Origin: Glutamicibacter soli
GTDB taxonomy: Bacteria; Actinomycetota; Actinomycetes; Actinomycetales; Micrococcaceae
Assembly (NCBI RefSeq): GCF_003309065.1
Contig: NZ_POAF01000001.1
Coordinates: 124,001-188,000 of the forward strand
Length of the DNA stretch: 64,000 bases
Direction of reading: 5' to 3'
Part shown: positions 8,738 to 22,723 of the stretch, one piece after another
How positions within the stretch are numbered: the first letter of the stretch is position 1
Layout: each line of letters opens with the position of its first letter
The notes under the pieces: generated by a model
Told to the model about the DNA's origin: nothing
The model's database searches: none
What the model saw: only the letters and a program-made list of their open reading frames with translations
Made by a program: the position numbers and the translations under genes

Positions 8738-10698
8738 AGGACCTCGTCGGGATCGACCGCGATGGTCGCTACCGGTTCCTTGGCCGCTGACATGCGGGCG
8801 CGCAGGGCGCGCAGCGCTTCTGTGACCGCCTGGCCGTGCGCGTAGCTGAAGAACAGCACGTAGCGGTGCTCCACGGGCGGTCCGTCGATGATGCTCGGCC
8901 CGTGGATCGCGACCAGCGCCCGGATGTCATCGTCCAGCGCGGCGACCAGCCGTTCGGCACCGGGCCCGGAGACCAGGGCGCTGCGCACGGCCGGCGGCAG
9001 CCCGACCTCGCGGCGTTCGGCCAGCTCGCGGTCGGCGAATCCGGCGGCATCCCAGCGCACCAGCGCGGCGCCGGCCGGGCTCGGGCTGCCGGTGAGCACC
9101 ACGACCCCGCTGCTGCGGGCCAGGCAGGCGGCGGTGAACCAGCGTGCGAGCACCTCCTCGGTGTTGCGCAGCGAATCGTAGGCGAGCATCTTGTCGGCAT
9201 CCAGCAGCAGCACCGCGGCGTACCCGCCCTCCACGACGGGCTCGACGCCAGGGGTGGCGACCACCAGCGCCGGCTTGTCGCCCAGGCTCGCCAGCGGCTT
9301 GGCCCCGGTGGAGGAGAGCACCTTCACCTTGGGGAAGGCCAGGCCAAGCTCCTCGGCGGTGCGGTCGGCGCCGATGCTGGCGGCGCGCACGCGCGGCGAG
9401 CCGCACTGCCCGCAGCGGTAGTCGTGGAACTGCTCCCCGCACCAGCGGCAGCCCACATGCGACTGCTTCCCGGCCAGCTGCAGCGGTCCCTGGCACAGCC
9501 GGCAGCGCGCCGGAGCCCGGCAGTCCTGGCAGGCCAGCGCCGGCATGAATCCGGTGCGGGCGACCTGCACCAGCACCGGGCCGGTTTCCAGCGCCTTGGT
9601 GGCTTCGCGCCAGGCCAGCGACGGGATGCGCACCCGCGCCAGCAGCGGGTCGCGCCCCAGCTCGAAGTCGTTGGTGGTGGCCACCACACGAGGGGTGTGG
9701 GCACGCAGCGTGTCGCGCGGCAGCTTCAGCTCGCTGGCCCAGCCGGTGGCCACCAGCCGCTGGGCCTCCACGGAGCGCGACGGGGAAGCCAGCAGCAGCG
9801 AGATCCCCGCCTGCTGGCTGCGCAGCAGCGCGACCTCGCGGCTGTGCTGGTAGGGGGCGCGCAATTCGCGGTGCGAGCGGTCGGCGTCCTGCCAGATGAT
9901 CATCAGTTCCAGGTCCGGCACGTGGCACAGGGCGGCGGAGCGGGTACCGACCACCAGCTGCACGTGCCCGCCGATGGCGCGCAGGAAGTTGCGGTAGCGC
10001 GGGGTCGGGCCGTCGTCGGCCTGCAGCCGCGCGTAGGACTGGGCGCCGAGCTGCTCGTCCAGGTGCGCGCACAAGAGGTCAAGGTCGCGCGCGTCGGGCA
10101 CCACGATGAGCACCCGCGCCCCGCGCTGAAGCACCGGCCGCGCGGCATCCAGCAGGAACCCGGGCCAGGAGCCGTGGAAATTCGGCGCCCAGCTCGCCAC
10201 CGCGCGCCGGGTGGCCCCGTCGGCCCAGTCCTGCAGCACCGCAGAACCCTGCTCGTAGTGCTCCAGCTGGTTGGGGGCGTCCCCCAGCGCCAGCGCCGGG
10301 GCGGTCACCAGCTCCTCGGCCTCGACCTTGGCCGCGCGGGTGGGCACTGCCAGGCGCACCACGTCCCACAGGGTCCCGGCGTAACGCGCGGCGACCAGCG
10401 AGGCGGCGGCCAGGACGTCCGGGTGCAGCACCACCCTCTCGGAGATGATTTTCGACAGCGGGCGCAGCTTCATCGCCGGCTGGTGGTCCTCCAGCAGCTC
10501 GACGATGAACCCGGCCAGCTGCTGCGGGCCGAAGGGCACCTTTACGCGCACCCCGACCTGGGCTGCCGCGTGCATGGACTCGGGCACCTCGTAGTCGAAG
10601 AGGCGGTCCAGGTGCGGGACCGAGGAATCAATCAGCACCCGGGCGACCCGCTTGAGGCGGGCCTGGCCGGGTGCTGAGATGAGGGCGTCTTGCTCCAC
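8734..10698 (-). CDS. priA: Primosomal protein N' (PriA), helicase motifs lost
   Basis: Helps reload the replisome at stalled or recombined forks. The 654-residue protein keeps the N-terminal fork-binding domain (LIDSSVPHLDRLFDYEVPE, then GVRVKVPFGPQQLAGFIVE, about residues 22-70) and the double zinc site of four CxxC pairs: CQDC, CRLC, CRWC, CGQC (about 405-450). The expected Walker A GxTGSGKT is absent; the region reads ASWAPNFHGSWPGFLL. The DEEH box is replaced by IIWQDADRSH. Actinobacterial PriA proteins are known for this loss, so the protein probably acts as a DNA-binding scaffold. The start is GTG, 5 bases after the metK stop. It is convergent with the broken glycosyltransferase. Confidence 0.92.
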   Translation of the reverse strand: MEQDALISAPGQARLKRVARVLIDSSVPHLDRLFDYEVPESMHAAAQVGVRVKVPFGPQQLAGFIVELLEDHQPAMKLRPLSKIISERVVLHPDVLAAASLVAARYAGTLWDVVRLAVPTRAAKVEAEELVTAPALALGDAPNQLEHYEQGSAVLQDWADGATRRAVASWAPNFHGSWPGFLLDAARPVLQRGARVLIVVPDARDLDLLCAHLDEQLGAQSYARLQADDGPTPRYRNFLRAIGGHVQLVVGTRSAALCHVPDLELMIIWQDADRSHRELRAPYQHSREVALLRSQQAGISLLLASPSRSVEAQRLVATGWASELKLPRDTLRAHTPRVVATTNDFELGRDPLLARVRIPSLAWREATKALETGPVLVQVARTGFMPALACQDCRAPARCRLCQGPLQLAGKQSHVGCRWCGEQFHDYRCGQCGSPRVRAASIGADRTAEELGLAFPKVKVLSSTGAKPLASLGDKPALVVATPGVEPVVEGGYAAVLLLDADKMLAYDSLRNTEEVLARWFTAACLARSSGVVVLTGSPSPAGAALVRWDAAGFADRELAERREVGLPPAVRSALVSGPGAERLVAALDDDIRALVAIHGPSIIDGPPVEHRYVLFFSYAHGQAVTEALRALRARMSAAKEPVATIAVDPDEVL

Positions 10699-10703
10699 TG
10701 CTG

Positions 10704-11909
10704 CTAGGCGTTGAACCAGCTGCGCAGAGCGTCGACGCGGTCCAGCTTCTCCCAGGTGAAGTCGTTGTCGTCGCGGCCGAAGTGGCCGTGCGCGGCGGTC
10801 TTGCGGTAGATCGGGCGCTTGAGGTCAAGGTCCTCGATGATGCCCAGCGGGCGCAGGTCGAACACCTCGTTGATCGCGGCGGTGATTTTCGCCGGGTCCA
10901 CGGTCTCGGTGCCGAAGGTCTCCACGTACAGGCCCACCGGACGCGCGACGCCGATCGCGTAGGCCACCTGGACCTCGGCGCGGCTTGCCAGCCCGGCGGC
11001 CACGACGTTCTTCGCGACCCAGCGCATGGCGTAGGCGGCCGAGCGGTCGACCTTCGACGGGTCCTTGCCGGAGAAGGCGCCGCCGCCGTGGCGGGCGAAG
11101 CCGCCGTAGGTGTCCACAATGATCTTGCGGCCGGTCAGGCCCGCGTCGCCCACCGGGCCGCCGATGATGAACGGTCCCGAGGGGTTCAGGATCACCTTGG
11201 TGCTGGAGATGTCCAGCTCCGAGCGCTCCAGGATCGGGGTCACGACCTCCTCGAGCAGGTCGGCCTTCAGGGTATTCAGCTCGTATTCGGAGGCATGCTG
11301 GCTGGAGACCACCACGGTGTCCACGGAGACCGGCGTGTCGCCGTCGTAGCCGATGGTGACCTGGGTCTTGCCGTCCGGGCGCAGCAGTGGCATGCGGCCG
11401 TTCTTGCGCATCTGGGTCAGGCGTTCGGACAGGCGGTGCGCCAGGAAGATCGGGGTCGGCATCAGCGAGGCGGTCTCGTTCGAGGCGTAGCCGAACATCA
11501 GGCCTTGGTCGCCGGCGCCCTGCATGTCGCGCGGGTCCTTCGCGATGCCTTCGCGGGACTCCAACGAGTTGAACACGCCGTCGTGGATCTCCTGGGACTG
11601 CTGGCCGATCGAGACCGACACGCCGCAGCGCGCCCCGTCGAAGCCGTTGGCCGAGGAGTCGTAGCCGATGTCCAGGATGGTGCGGCGCACGATCTCCGGG
11701 ATCTCGACGTAGCCGTTGGTGGTTACCTCGCCCGCCACGTGCACCAGGCCGGTGGTGGTCAGGGTTTCGACGGCGACCTTGGAATCCGGGTCCTGCGCCA
11801 GCATGGCGTCGAGGATCGCGTCGGAGATCTGGTCGCAGATCTTGTCCGGGTGGCCCTCGGTAACGGATTCCGAGGTGAAAAGACGTAGTTCAGGGGTTGT
11901 TGAAGTCAC
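10704..11909 (-). CDS. metK: S-adenosylmethionine synthetase
   Basis: Makes S-adenosylmethionine from methionine and ATP, releasing phosphate and diphosphate. The 401-residue length is normal. Motifs are [20 protein letters not shown] (about residues 11-30), the ATP-binding [12 protein letters not shown] (about 131-142) and the P-loop-like [19 protein letters not shown] (about 276-294). The start is GTG at 11907-11909; an AAAG abuts it, so initiation may be weak. It lies between coaBC and priA on one strand. The 76-base leader shows no SAM riboswitch that I can recognise. Confidence 0.96.
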   Translation of the reverse strand: MTSTTPELRLFTSESVTEGHPDKICDQISDAILDAMLAQDPDSKVAVETLTTTGLVHVAGEVTTNGYVEIPEIVRRTILDIGYDSSANGFDGARCGVSVSIGQQSQEIHDGVFNSLESREGIAKDPRDMQGAGDQGLMFGYASNETASLMPTPIFLAHRLSERLTQMRKNGRMPLLRPDGKTQVTIGYDGDTPVSVDTVVVSSQHASEYELNTLKADLLEEVVTPILERSELDISSTKVILNPSGPFIIGGPVGDAGLTGRKIIVDTYGGFARHGGGAFSGKDPSKVDRSAAYAMRWVAKNVVAAGLASRAEVQVAYAIGVARPVGLYVETFGTETVDPAKITAAINEVFDLRPLGIIEDLDLKRPIYRKTAAHGHFGRDDNDFTWEKLDRVDALRSWFNA

Positions 11910-11985
11910 CTTTGTACTCTATCTGGTCGTATCGACCGGTTGGCAGAACTTGCTGCGTTCGTGACCAAGCGCTATATGGCGCGGC

Positions 11986-13212
<1,227 letters not shown>

Positions 13213-13303
13213 GCAGCTCTTCCTTGGATGGTTGGGCGGTCGCAGTGATTTTCACCGCACCGCGGAGCATCGACCCGTTGCGGGCGTGTTTTTTGGTGCT
13301 TAA

Positions 13304-13334
13304 CGAAAAAGAAGGCGCCCACTAATGGGGCGCC
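13304..13334 (-). terminator. Rho-independent terminator after rpoZ
   Basis: Perfect 7-base arms GGCGCCC (13314-13320) and GGGCGCC (13328-13334) with a 7-base loop. On the minus strand the stem is followed by TTCTTTTT. It separates mihF-gmk-rpoZ from coaBC. Confidence 0.85.
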
Positions 13335-13344
13335 ACCTTTTCGA

Positions 13345-13605
13345 CTAGTCCTCGGTGACCTCGGCCGGAGTCACCTTCAGGAGGTTCTCATCCAGCTCGC
13401 GCAGGGCGATGGTCAGAGGCTTCTCGTTCAGCTTGGTTTCAACCAGCGGACCGACGTACTCGAACAGGCCTTCGTTAAGCTGTGCGTAGTAGGCGTTAAT
13501 CTGGCGGGCACGCTTAGCCGAATTCAGCACGATCGCGTACTTCGAGTCGTTCGTCTCAAGCAACGAGTCGATCGATGGGTTGATGATTCCCTCTAGGTTG
13601 GACAC
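13345..13605 (-). CDS. rpoZ: RNA polymerase omega subunit
   Basis: Small subunit that helps assemble RNA polymerase. From the GTG at 13603-13605 the protein is 86 residues ([19 protein letters not shown]...), with the family core [13 protein letters not shown] (about 33-45) and [14 protein letters not shown] (about 64-77). I prefer this start to the upstream ATG at 13623, which overlaps gmk, because AAGGGAG lies 5-11 bases ahead of the GTG. It follows gmk directly and is closed by the terminator at 13304-13334. Confidence 0.93.
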   Translation of the reverse strand: MSNLEGIINPSIDSLLETNDSKYAIVLNSAKRARQINAYYAQLNEGLFEYVGPLVETKLNEKPLTIALRELDENLLKVTPAEVTED

Positions 13606-13615
13606 AAGACTCCCT

Positions 13616-14179
13616 TTAGTCATTCTTCAGCCCCATGAGGGCCACAAGCTCTTCGGCGGCACGTGCGACATCGTCGTTTACGATGGTCACGTCGAATTCT
13701 GATTCCGCCGCAAGTTCTAGTTTAGCGGTTTCCAGCCGACGCTGCTGTTCTTCGGGCGTTTCGGTGCCGCGGCCAATCAGGCGGCGGACCAATTCGTCCC
13801 ATGACGGCGGGGCCAGGAAGACGAATTTTGCCTCGGGCATCGACTCCTTGACCTGGCGGGCACCCTGAAGATCGATCTCCAGCAGCACCTTCTTGCCCTC
13901 GGCTACCGCGTCTTCCACCGTTGAGCGGATGGTGCCATAGCTATTCTGGCCGTGGACCACGGCCCACTCCAGCATCTGGCCCTCGTCGACGAGCTGGTGG
14001 AACTTCTCGGGGCCCACAAAGAAGTAGTGGACTCCGTCGGTTTCACCGGGTCGTGGATCGCGTGTCGTTGCCGACACCGAAAGCCAGACGTCTGGATAGT
14101 TATCTCGGATGTAGGTGGACACGGTGCCCTTACCTACAGCCGTGGGGCCGGCTAGAACAGTTACCGACGCAACGGTCAT
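13616..14179 (-). CDS. gmk: Guanylate kinase
   Basis: Phosphorylates GMP to GDP with ATP. The 187 residues begin with a P-loop [11 protein letters not shown] (about 9-19), followed by the GMP-binding block [20 protein letters not shown] (about 36-55) and the lid region [17 protein letters not shown] (about 132-148). It starts 3 bases after mihF and ends at the rpoZ start, so mihF-gmk-rpoZ is one transcription unit, as in many actinobacteria. Confidence 0.96.
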   Translation of the reverse strand: MTVASVTVLAGPTAVGKGTVSTYIRDNYPDVWLSVSATTRDPRPGETDGVHYFFVGPEKFHQLVDEGQMLEWAVVHGQNSYGTIRSTVEDAVAEGKKVLLEIDLQGARQVKESMPEAKFVFLAPPSWDELVRRLIGRGTETPEEQQRRLETAKLELAAESEFDVTIVNDDVARAAEELVALMGLKND

Positions 14180-14182
14180 TGA

Positions 14183-14518
14183 CTACACTTTCGTTTTTGG
14201 CGGGCTTTGCTTGAAGTGCTCGGTAATTGCGGTGCGTTGCTTGCGTCCCAGTCCGCGCAGCCGGCGGGATGGGGAAATGCCAAGTCGCTCCAGCAAATTC
14301 GCCGCGCGTACTTCACCAACGCCCGGTACCGATTCCAGAAGGTCCATGACACGCATGCGTCCCACGGCCTCATCTTCGTATACCAAGTCTAGTACCTCGG
14401 TGATGGAAATTTTGCCGGCACTGAACTGGGCCTTGATTTCAGCACGACGGGTGCGGGCAGCAAGTGCTTTGGCGCGTGCCCGGATGCGGTCTTCGTCAGA
14501 GAGTTCTCGCAGAACCAT
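14183..14518 (-). CDS. mihF: Actinobacterial integration host factor (mIHF)
   Basis: A nucleoid protein found in actinobacteria, unrelated to the enteric HU/IHF fold, that bends DNA and supports phage integration and chromosome organisation. The product is 111 residues: a charged N-terminal helix (RARAKALAARTRRAEIK) and a helix-two-turn-helix module with LLESVPGVGEVRAANLLERL (about residues 60-79), a helix-hairpin-helix-like contact with DNA, then LGRKQRTAITEHF. The ATG at 14516-14518 has AAGGATGG upstream. It heads the mihF-gmk-rpoZ unit. Confidence 0.93.
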   Translation of the reverse strand: MVLRELSDEDRIRARAKALAARTRRAEIKAQFSAGKISITEVLDLVYEDEAVGRMRVMDLLESVPGVGEVRAANLLERLGISPSRRLRGLGRKQRTAITEHFKQSPPKTKV

Positions 14519-14595
14519 CGTTCAGCCATCCTTAATGTGTAGTGGACTAAGGCTATGAACCGAACATAGCTTTCCAACACGCGTTTGGCAAGACT

Positions 14596-14640
14596 AATCG
14601 CGTTGTGGCCAGTAGAAACTCTATCGGCCACAACGCGATT
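14596..14640 (-). terminator. Perfect 15-base inverted repeat after pyrF
   Basis: Arms AATCGCGTTGTGGCC (14596-14610) and the exact complement (14626-14640) surround a 15-base loop, 21 bases past the pyrF stop. There is no T-run on either side. It is probably the end of the pyr operon transcript, Rho-assisted or of a U-poor type. Confidence 0.6.
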
Positions 14641-14661
14641 GGGTCGCATATTTAGTTGTCG

Positions 14662-15496
14662 CTACTTCGCTGCGAGCAGTTCGTCGCGCACGCTGCGCGC
14701 CTTGTCTCGAAGCTCGTTCACGTCCGGGCCTGCCTTCAGGATGTCGCGGCTGCTGGTCCCCAGTACCTGGCGGTAGCTGGAGGCGAACGCCGTTGCGATG
14801 TCCTGCGCCGTCGCCCCCTGGGCGCCGAGGCCCGGGGTAAGCAGCGGAGCCTTGGAAGCGCTCAGGTCAATGCCGAGTTTCGCGGGTGCGTCGCCGATGG
14901 TCGCACCGACCACCAAGCCGACATGCCCCAAATCTTCGGCATCTGCATTTTCCGCGCTGACCTGCTCGATGATTGATTTAGCAACTGACTTATCACCGCC
15001 GACATGCTGCACCGAAGCGCCCTCAGGGTTGGAGGTCAGCCCCAGCACGAACACTCCCCTGCCGGTGGCCGCAGCCAGGTCGATGGCGGGGCGCAGTGAC
15101 TCGTAGCCCAGGTACGGGCTCAGGGTCACGGCGTCCGAGGCCAGCGGCGAGGAATCGTCCAGCCAGGCGGTCGCGTAGGCCGCCATGGTGGAGCCGATGT
15201 CCCCGCGCTTGGCGTCGGCCAGCGTCAGCAGGTTGGCAGCCTTCGCGGCCTGGAGGGTCTCCTCCAACGCCGCGAAGCCGGCCGAACCGAAGCGCTCGTA
15301 CAAGGCCACCTGCGGTTTCAGGATGGCGGCCACGCCGGTCATCGCCTCCACCACAGTGAGCGAAAACACGCGCACGCCCTCGGCCGTGTTCGGCAGTCCC
15401 CAGGCCTCCAGCAGCCCCGGGTGCGGGTCGATGCCCACGCACAGCGGTCCGCTGGAGTCCATGGCCGCCCGAAGGCGGGTCCCGAATGGCACCGGA

Positions 15497-15504
<8 letters not shown>
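14662..15504 (-). CDS. pyrF: Orotidine 5'-phosphate decarboxylase (mycobacterial type)
   Basis: Last step of UMP synthesis: removes CO2 from orotidine 5'-phosphate. The protein is 280 residues, longer than the enteric type. It carries [15 protein letters not shown] (about 22-36) and the catalytic [17 protein letters not shown] (about 96-112), the Asp-Lys-Asp arrangement of the type 2 subfamily. The ATG at 15502-15504 lies inside the end of carB (8-base overlap), so translation is probably coupled. It is the last pyr gene, and the 15-base inverted repeat follows. Confidence 0.95.
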
Positions 15505-18774
<3,270 letters not shown>

Positions 18775-18775
<1 letters not shown>

Positions 18776-19944
18776 TACTTGGCGTCCTTTTCTGCGGCGG
18801 AATCCATGGCGGAGACGAAACGGTCAAAGAGGTAGGCGGCATCGTGCGGGCCGGAGGCTGCCTCTGGGTGGTACTGCACGGAGAACGCAGGGATGTCGAG
18901 GCAGCTCAGGCCCTCGACGACCTGGTCGTTCAGGGAGAAGTGGGAGACCTCGACCTTGCCGTAGCGCTCGATCGGGGCGGTGAAGCTGCCTTCGATCGGG
19001 GCGTCGACGGCGAAGCCGTGGTTCTGGCTGGTGATTTCCACGCGGCCGGTGGCCTTGTCCATCACCGGCTGGTTGATGCCGCGGTGGCCGAAGCGCAGCT
19101 TGTAGGTTTCCAGGCCCAGCGCGCGGCCGAGCATCTGGTTGCCGAAGCAGATGCCGAAGTACGGGATGCCCGCGTCGAGCACCGAGCGCACCAGCTCGAC
19201 CTGCGCGGCGGCCGCGGCGGGGTCGCCCGGGCCGTTGGAGAAGAACACGCCGGTGGCCCCGGTGGCCTTGATGTCCTCGAGGGTGGCGTTGTACGGCAGC
19301 ACGTGCACGCGCAGGCCGCGCTCGGCCAGGCGGTGCGGGGTCATCGACTTCATGCCCAGGTCGATGGCGGCGACGGTGTGCTTGGCCTGGCCCTCATAGC
19401 CGTGGTCGGCCGGTTCGACGACGTAGGCCTCATCGGTGGAAACCTCGGCGGAGATGTTGCGCCCTGCCATCGGCGGCTGCGCGGTGACCTGCGCGATGAG
19501 GTCGGCCTCGGATGCCGCGGCCGCGTCGCCGGAGAAGATGCCGGACTTCATGGCGCCGGCGTCGCGCAGGTGGCGGGTCAGCGCACGGGTGTCGACCCCG
19601 CGGATGCCGACGATCCCGTTGCTGAGCAGGTCGTCTTCCAGGGTGCGCTCCGAGCGCCAGTTGCTCGGGCGTCGGCTGGCCTCGCGGACCACGTAGCCGG
19701 CGGCCCACATGCGCTTGGACTCGTTGTCCTCGTCGTTCACCCCGGTGTTTCCCACGTGCGGGAAGGTCTGGGTGATGATCTGGTGCGCGTAGGACGGGTC
19801 GGTCAGCGTCTCCTGGTAGCCGGTCATGCCGGTGGTGAACACTGCCTCGCCCAGCGCGGTGCCGATCTTGCCGTAGCTGCGGCCGCGGAAGATGCGGCCA
19901 TCTTCGAGGACCAGCACTGCGGGTAGGTTGCTCAGGGAATTCAC
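18775..19944 (-). CDS. carA: Carbamoyl-phosphate synthase, small (glutaminase) subunit
   Basis: Hydrolyses glutamine and passes ammonia to CarB. From the GTG at 19942-19944 the product is 389 residues. The N-terminal CarA domain has [20 protein letters not shown] (about 11-30) and [17 protein letters not shown]; the C-terminal class I amidotransferase domain has the nucleophile in [14 protein letters not shown] (about 268-281) and the His/Glu pair in [12 protein letters not shown] (about 358-369). The frame stays open far upstream, but that region is the overlapping membrane-protein gene read out of frame. The GTG overlaps the preceding stop in GTGA, which suggests coupling. Confidence 0.95.
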
Positions 19945-20453
19945 TTGTTTGTCTCCTGCTCGGCTGCGCCGCGGTGGTGCGACGCCAGCAACTGATAAAT
20001 CTTGGGGGTGTCCTCGGCGAACCGGGGGCGGAAGCCGGTGTCGAAGGCGAAGCCGTCCTTCTCCCAGCTGATCACGATCAGGCCGTTCTTCTCGACGAAC
20101 TTCCCGATCATGCCGGAGGAACGGCTGACCTTCTCGAAGGCGCTCCACGGGACGTGGAGGTCCCGGGTGCCGGGGCGGACCAGGTGCAGGCCCGCGGCGC
20201 CGAGCTGCAGCTGCGCATTGCTGCGGACCCCCAGATCGTGCACCGCGATGCGCTCCAGCCAGTCCTCGTACTTGGTGGTGGCCACGTACATCCCGGAGAA
20301 CTCGTGGTCGACCTCGTCGGCGAAGGGCTCGAAGGGCTCGGGCACGTTCGCCTGCCGGGCTTTGAGGTTGCGCCAACCGAGAAGGATCAGCGCGCAGGCG
20401 CCGACGATGACCAGCACCGTGATGAGCACCGGCACGATGGCTTCCCTAGGCAT
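19941..20453 (-). CDS. PH-like membrane protein inside the pyr operon (Rv1382-type)
   Basis: A 170-residue protein with one N-terminal membrane segment ([20 protein letters not shown], about residues 7-26) and a cytoplasmic part of about 120 residues. The latter contains [20 protein letters not shown], a basic [18 protein letters not shown] and [16 protein letters not shown], a pattern like bacterial PH-type domains. The ATG at 20451-20453 overlaps the pyrC stop by 8 bases and its own stop overlaps carA by 4, so it is firmly embedded in the operon. A membrane protein occupies the same slot between pyrC and carA in Mycobacterium tuberculosis (Rv1382). No catalytic residues are visible and the function is unknown. 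Confidence 0.85.
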   Translation of the reverse strand: MPREAIVPVLITVLVIVGACALILLGWRNLKARQANVPEPFEPFADEVDHEFSGMYVATTKYEDWLERIAVHDLGVRSNAQLQLGAAGLHLVRPGTRDLHVPWSAFEKVSRSSGMIGKFVEKNGLIVISWEKDGFAFDTGFRPRFAEDTPKIYQLLASHHRGAAEQETNK

Positions 20454-21750
20454 CGGCAGGCCTCGGGGTGGCCAGCTGGCCGTCGAGCACCGTGGGGTGG
20501 CCGTGGAAGAAGGTCGCGCGCACCGAACCGGGCAGCTCCATGCCGGCGAACGGCGAGTTGCGGCCCTTGGTGGCCATCGCGTACGGATCCACGATCCAGC
20601 GCGCGGCCGGATCCACGAGCACCAGGTTGGCAGGCTCGCCCACGGCGATCGGGCGGCCCTGGTCCGCGACGCGGCCGATCTGCGCCGGGGTGGTCGAGGT
20701 GATGCGGGCGACGTCTGCCCAGGAAAGCAGCCCGGTGTCAACCAAGGCGTGCTGCACGATGGACAGCGCGGTCTCCAGCCCGGTCATGCCCATGGCGGCC
20801 GCTGCCCACTCGCATTCCTTGGATTCGGCAGGGTGCGGCGCGTGGTCGGTGCCGATCACGTCGATGGTGCCGTCGGCGACCGCTGCGCGCAGCGCCATCA
20901 CGTCTTCCTCGCGGCGCAGCGGCGGGTTGACCTTGAAGACCGGGTCGAAGGTGCGCACCTTCTCGTCAGTGAGCAGCAGATGGTGGGGGGTGACCTCGGC
21001 GGTGACCTGGATGCCGCGCGCCTTGGCCCAGCGGATGATCTCCACCGAGCCGGCGGTGGACACGTGGCACACGTGCAGGCGGGCGCCGACGTGCTCGGCC
21101 AGCAGCACGTCGCGGGCGATGATCGACTCCTCCGCCACGGCAGGCCAGCCGGGCAGGCCCAGCACCGAGGAGACTTCGCCCTCGTTCATCTGGGCGCCGT
21201 CGGTCAGGCGGGGCTCCTGGGCATGCTGGGCGATGACGCCGTCGAAGGCCTTCACGTACTCCAGCGCGCGGCGCATCAGCAGCGGGTCCGAGACGCAGAT
21301 GCCGTCGTCGGAGAACATCTTGACCTGGGCGCGGGAATCGGCCATGGCGCCGATCTCGCTCAGCTGCTTGCCTTCCAGCCCGACGGTGACAGCGCCCACC
21401 GGGCGCACGTCCACCCAGCCGGCCTTGCGGCCCAGCTCGTAGACCTGCTCGACGACGCCGGCGGTGTCGGCCACGGGGGTCGAGTTGGCCATCGCATGCA
21501 CCGCGGTGTAGCCGCCCTTGGCGGCGGCGCGGGTGCCGGTTTCCACGGTCTCGGCGTCTTCGCGGCCGGGTTCGCGCAGGTGGGTGTGCGGGTCGACCAT
21601 GCCGGGTAGCAGCACCAGACCGCAGCCGTCGACGACCTGCACGCCGTCCGCCGGCGCGATGGAGCCGAGCTGGGCGATGCGCCCGTCGGCGATGAGCACG
21701 TCCTGGGGCTCGCCGCCCAGGATGGAGGCCTGTTGAATGAGGTAGTTCAT
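20446..21750 (-). CDS. pyrC: Dihydroorotase
   Basis: Cyclises carbamoyl-aspartate to dihydroorotate. The 434-residue zinc amidohydrolase belongs to the long class used by Gram-positive bacteria. The metal ligands appear in GMVDPHTHLREPGREDAETV (about 51-70, HxH), a His in HVCHVSTAG (about 235), and the catalytic Asp in DVIGTDHAPHPAESKECEW (about 301-319). AAGGAAG precedes the ATG. It lies 10 bases after pyrB and overlaps the PH-like gene. Confidence 0.96.
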   Translation of the reverse strand: MNYLIQQASILGGEPQDVLIADGRIAQLGSIAPADGVQVVDGCGLVLLPGMVDPHTHLREPGREDAETVETGTRAAAKGGYTAVHAMANSTPVADTAGVVEQVYELGRKAGWVDVRPVGAVTVGLEGKQLSEIGAMADSRAQVKMFSDDGICVSDPLLMRRALEYVKAFDGVIAQHAQEPRLTDGAQMNEGEVSSVLGLPGWPAVAEESIIARDVLLAEHVGARLHVCHVSTAGSVEIIRWAKARGIQVTAEVTPHHLLLTDEKVRTFDPVFKVNPPLRREEDVMALRAAVADGTIDVIGTDHAPHPAESKECEWAAAAMGMTGLETALSIVQHALVDTGLLSWADVARITSTTPAQIGRVADQGRPIAVGEPANLVLVDPAARWIVDPYAMATKGRNSPFAGMELPGSVRATFFHGHPTVLDGQLATPRPADA

Positions 21751-21760
21751 GGGTTCTTCC

Positions 21761-22723
21761 TTAGATCAGGTCGCCGGAGAGGAGCATGTAGAGGCTTGCC
21801 ATGCGCACGGCCACACCGTTGGTGACCTGATCGAGCACGGTGGAACGGGGGGAATCGGCCGCCGCGGAGGAGATCTCCAAGCCGCGGTTCATCGGGCCCG
21901 GGTGCATGATCAGCGTTTCGGCGCCGGCCGCGTCAAGCGTGCCCAGGCGGGCGTCGTCCAGCCCCCAGTAGCGCGAGTATTCGCGCGGGTTCGGGAAGTA
22001 GGCGGCCCTCATGCGCTCGCCCTGCACACGCAGCATCATCAGCGCGTCAACACCCTCGGCGATGACCTGGTCCAGGTCGTAGCTGATGGTGCACGGCCAG
22101 GACTCGGCGCCCACCGGCAGCAGGGTCGGCGGGGCGACCATGGTCACCGAGGCGCCCAGGGTGTTCAGCAGCCAGAGGTTCGAGCGGGCCACGCGGCTAT
22201 GCAGGATGTCTCCGACGATCGCGACCTTCAGCCCGTCCAGGCCGAGCCCGGTGGCGGAGACCCCGTCGCGCAGGGCCAGCTGGCGGCGCAGCGTGAACGC
22301 GTCCAGCAGCGCCTGGGTCGGGTGCTCGTGGGTGCCGTCGCCGGCGTTGATGATCGGCAGGTCGATCCAGTCGGTGGCGGCCAGGCGGGCCGGTGCCCCG
22401 GAGTCCGGGTGGCGGATGACCACGGCGTCGGCGCCGATGGCCAGCAGCGTCTGCGCGGTGTCCTTCAGCGACTCGCCCTTGGACACCGAGGAGCCCTTGG
22501 CGGAGAAGTTGATGACGTCCGCGCTCAGCCGCTTGGCGGCCGCCTCGAAGGAGATGCGGGTGCGGGTGGAGTCCTCGAAAAACAGGTTCACCACGGTGCG
22601 CCCGCGCAGGGCCGGGAGCTTCTTGACCACGCGGGTTCCGGCTTCGCGCATCTCGCCGGCGATGTCGAGGATCTTGACCGCTTCCTCGCGCGAGAGGTCG
22701 GCGGTCGATAGCAGGTGTTTCAT
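21761..22723 (-). CDS. pyrB: Aspartate carbamoyltransferase catalytic subunit
   Basis: Joins carbamoyl phosphate and aspartate, the first committed pyrimidine step. The 320 residues carry the carbamoyl-phosphate motif [20 protein letters not shown] (about 48-67) and the [15 protein letters not shown] block (about 138-152). No regulatory subunit gene (pyrI) is adjacent, as usual where PyrR controls the operon. The ATG overlaps the pyrR stop (ATGA). Confidence 0.96.
   Translation of the reverse strand: MKHLLSTADLSREEAVKILDIAGEMREAGTRVVKKLPALRGRTVVNLFFEDSTRTRISFEAAAKRLSADVINFSAKGSSVSKGESLKDTAQTLLAIGADAVVIRHPDSGAPARLAATDWIDLPIINAGDGTHEHPTQALLDAFTLRRQLALRDGVSATGLGLDGLKVAIVGDILHSRVARSNLWLLNTLGASVTMVAPPTLLPVGAESWPCTISYDLDQVIAEGVDALMMLRVQGERMRAAYFPNPREYSRYWGLDDARLGTLDAAGAETLIMHPGPMNRGLEISSAAADSPRSTVLDQVTNGVAVRMASLYMLLSGDLI

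Noticed and set aside
8836-10677. A 613-codon plus-strand frame opposite priA
   Set aside because: Shadow frame; priA carries all the recognisable motifs.
11910-11985. Possible SAM riboswitch before metK
   Set aside because: The gap is only 76 bases and shows neither the stems nor the conserved core of any SAM riboswitch class I know.
19945-20376. N-terminal extension of carA
   Set aside because: The frame is open but encodes Arg/Pro-rich sequence and overlaps the PH-like gene; the GTG at 19944 matches the family start.
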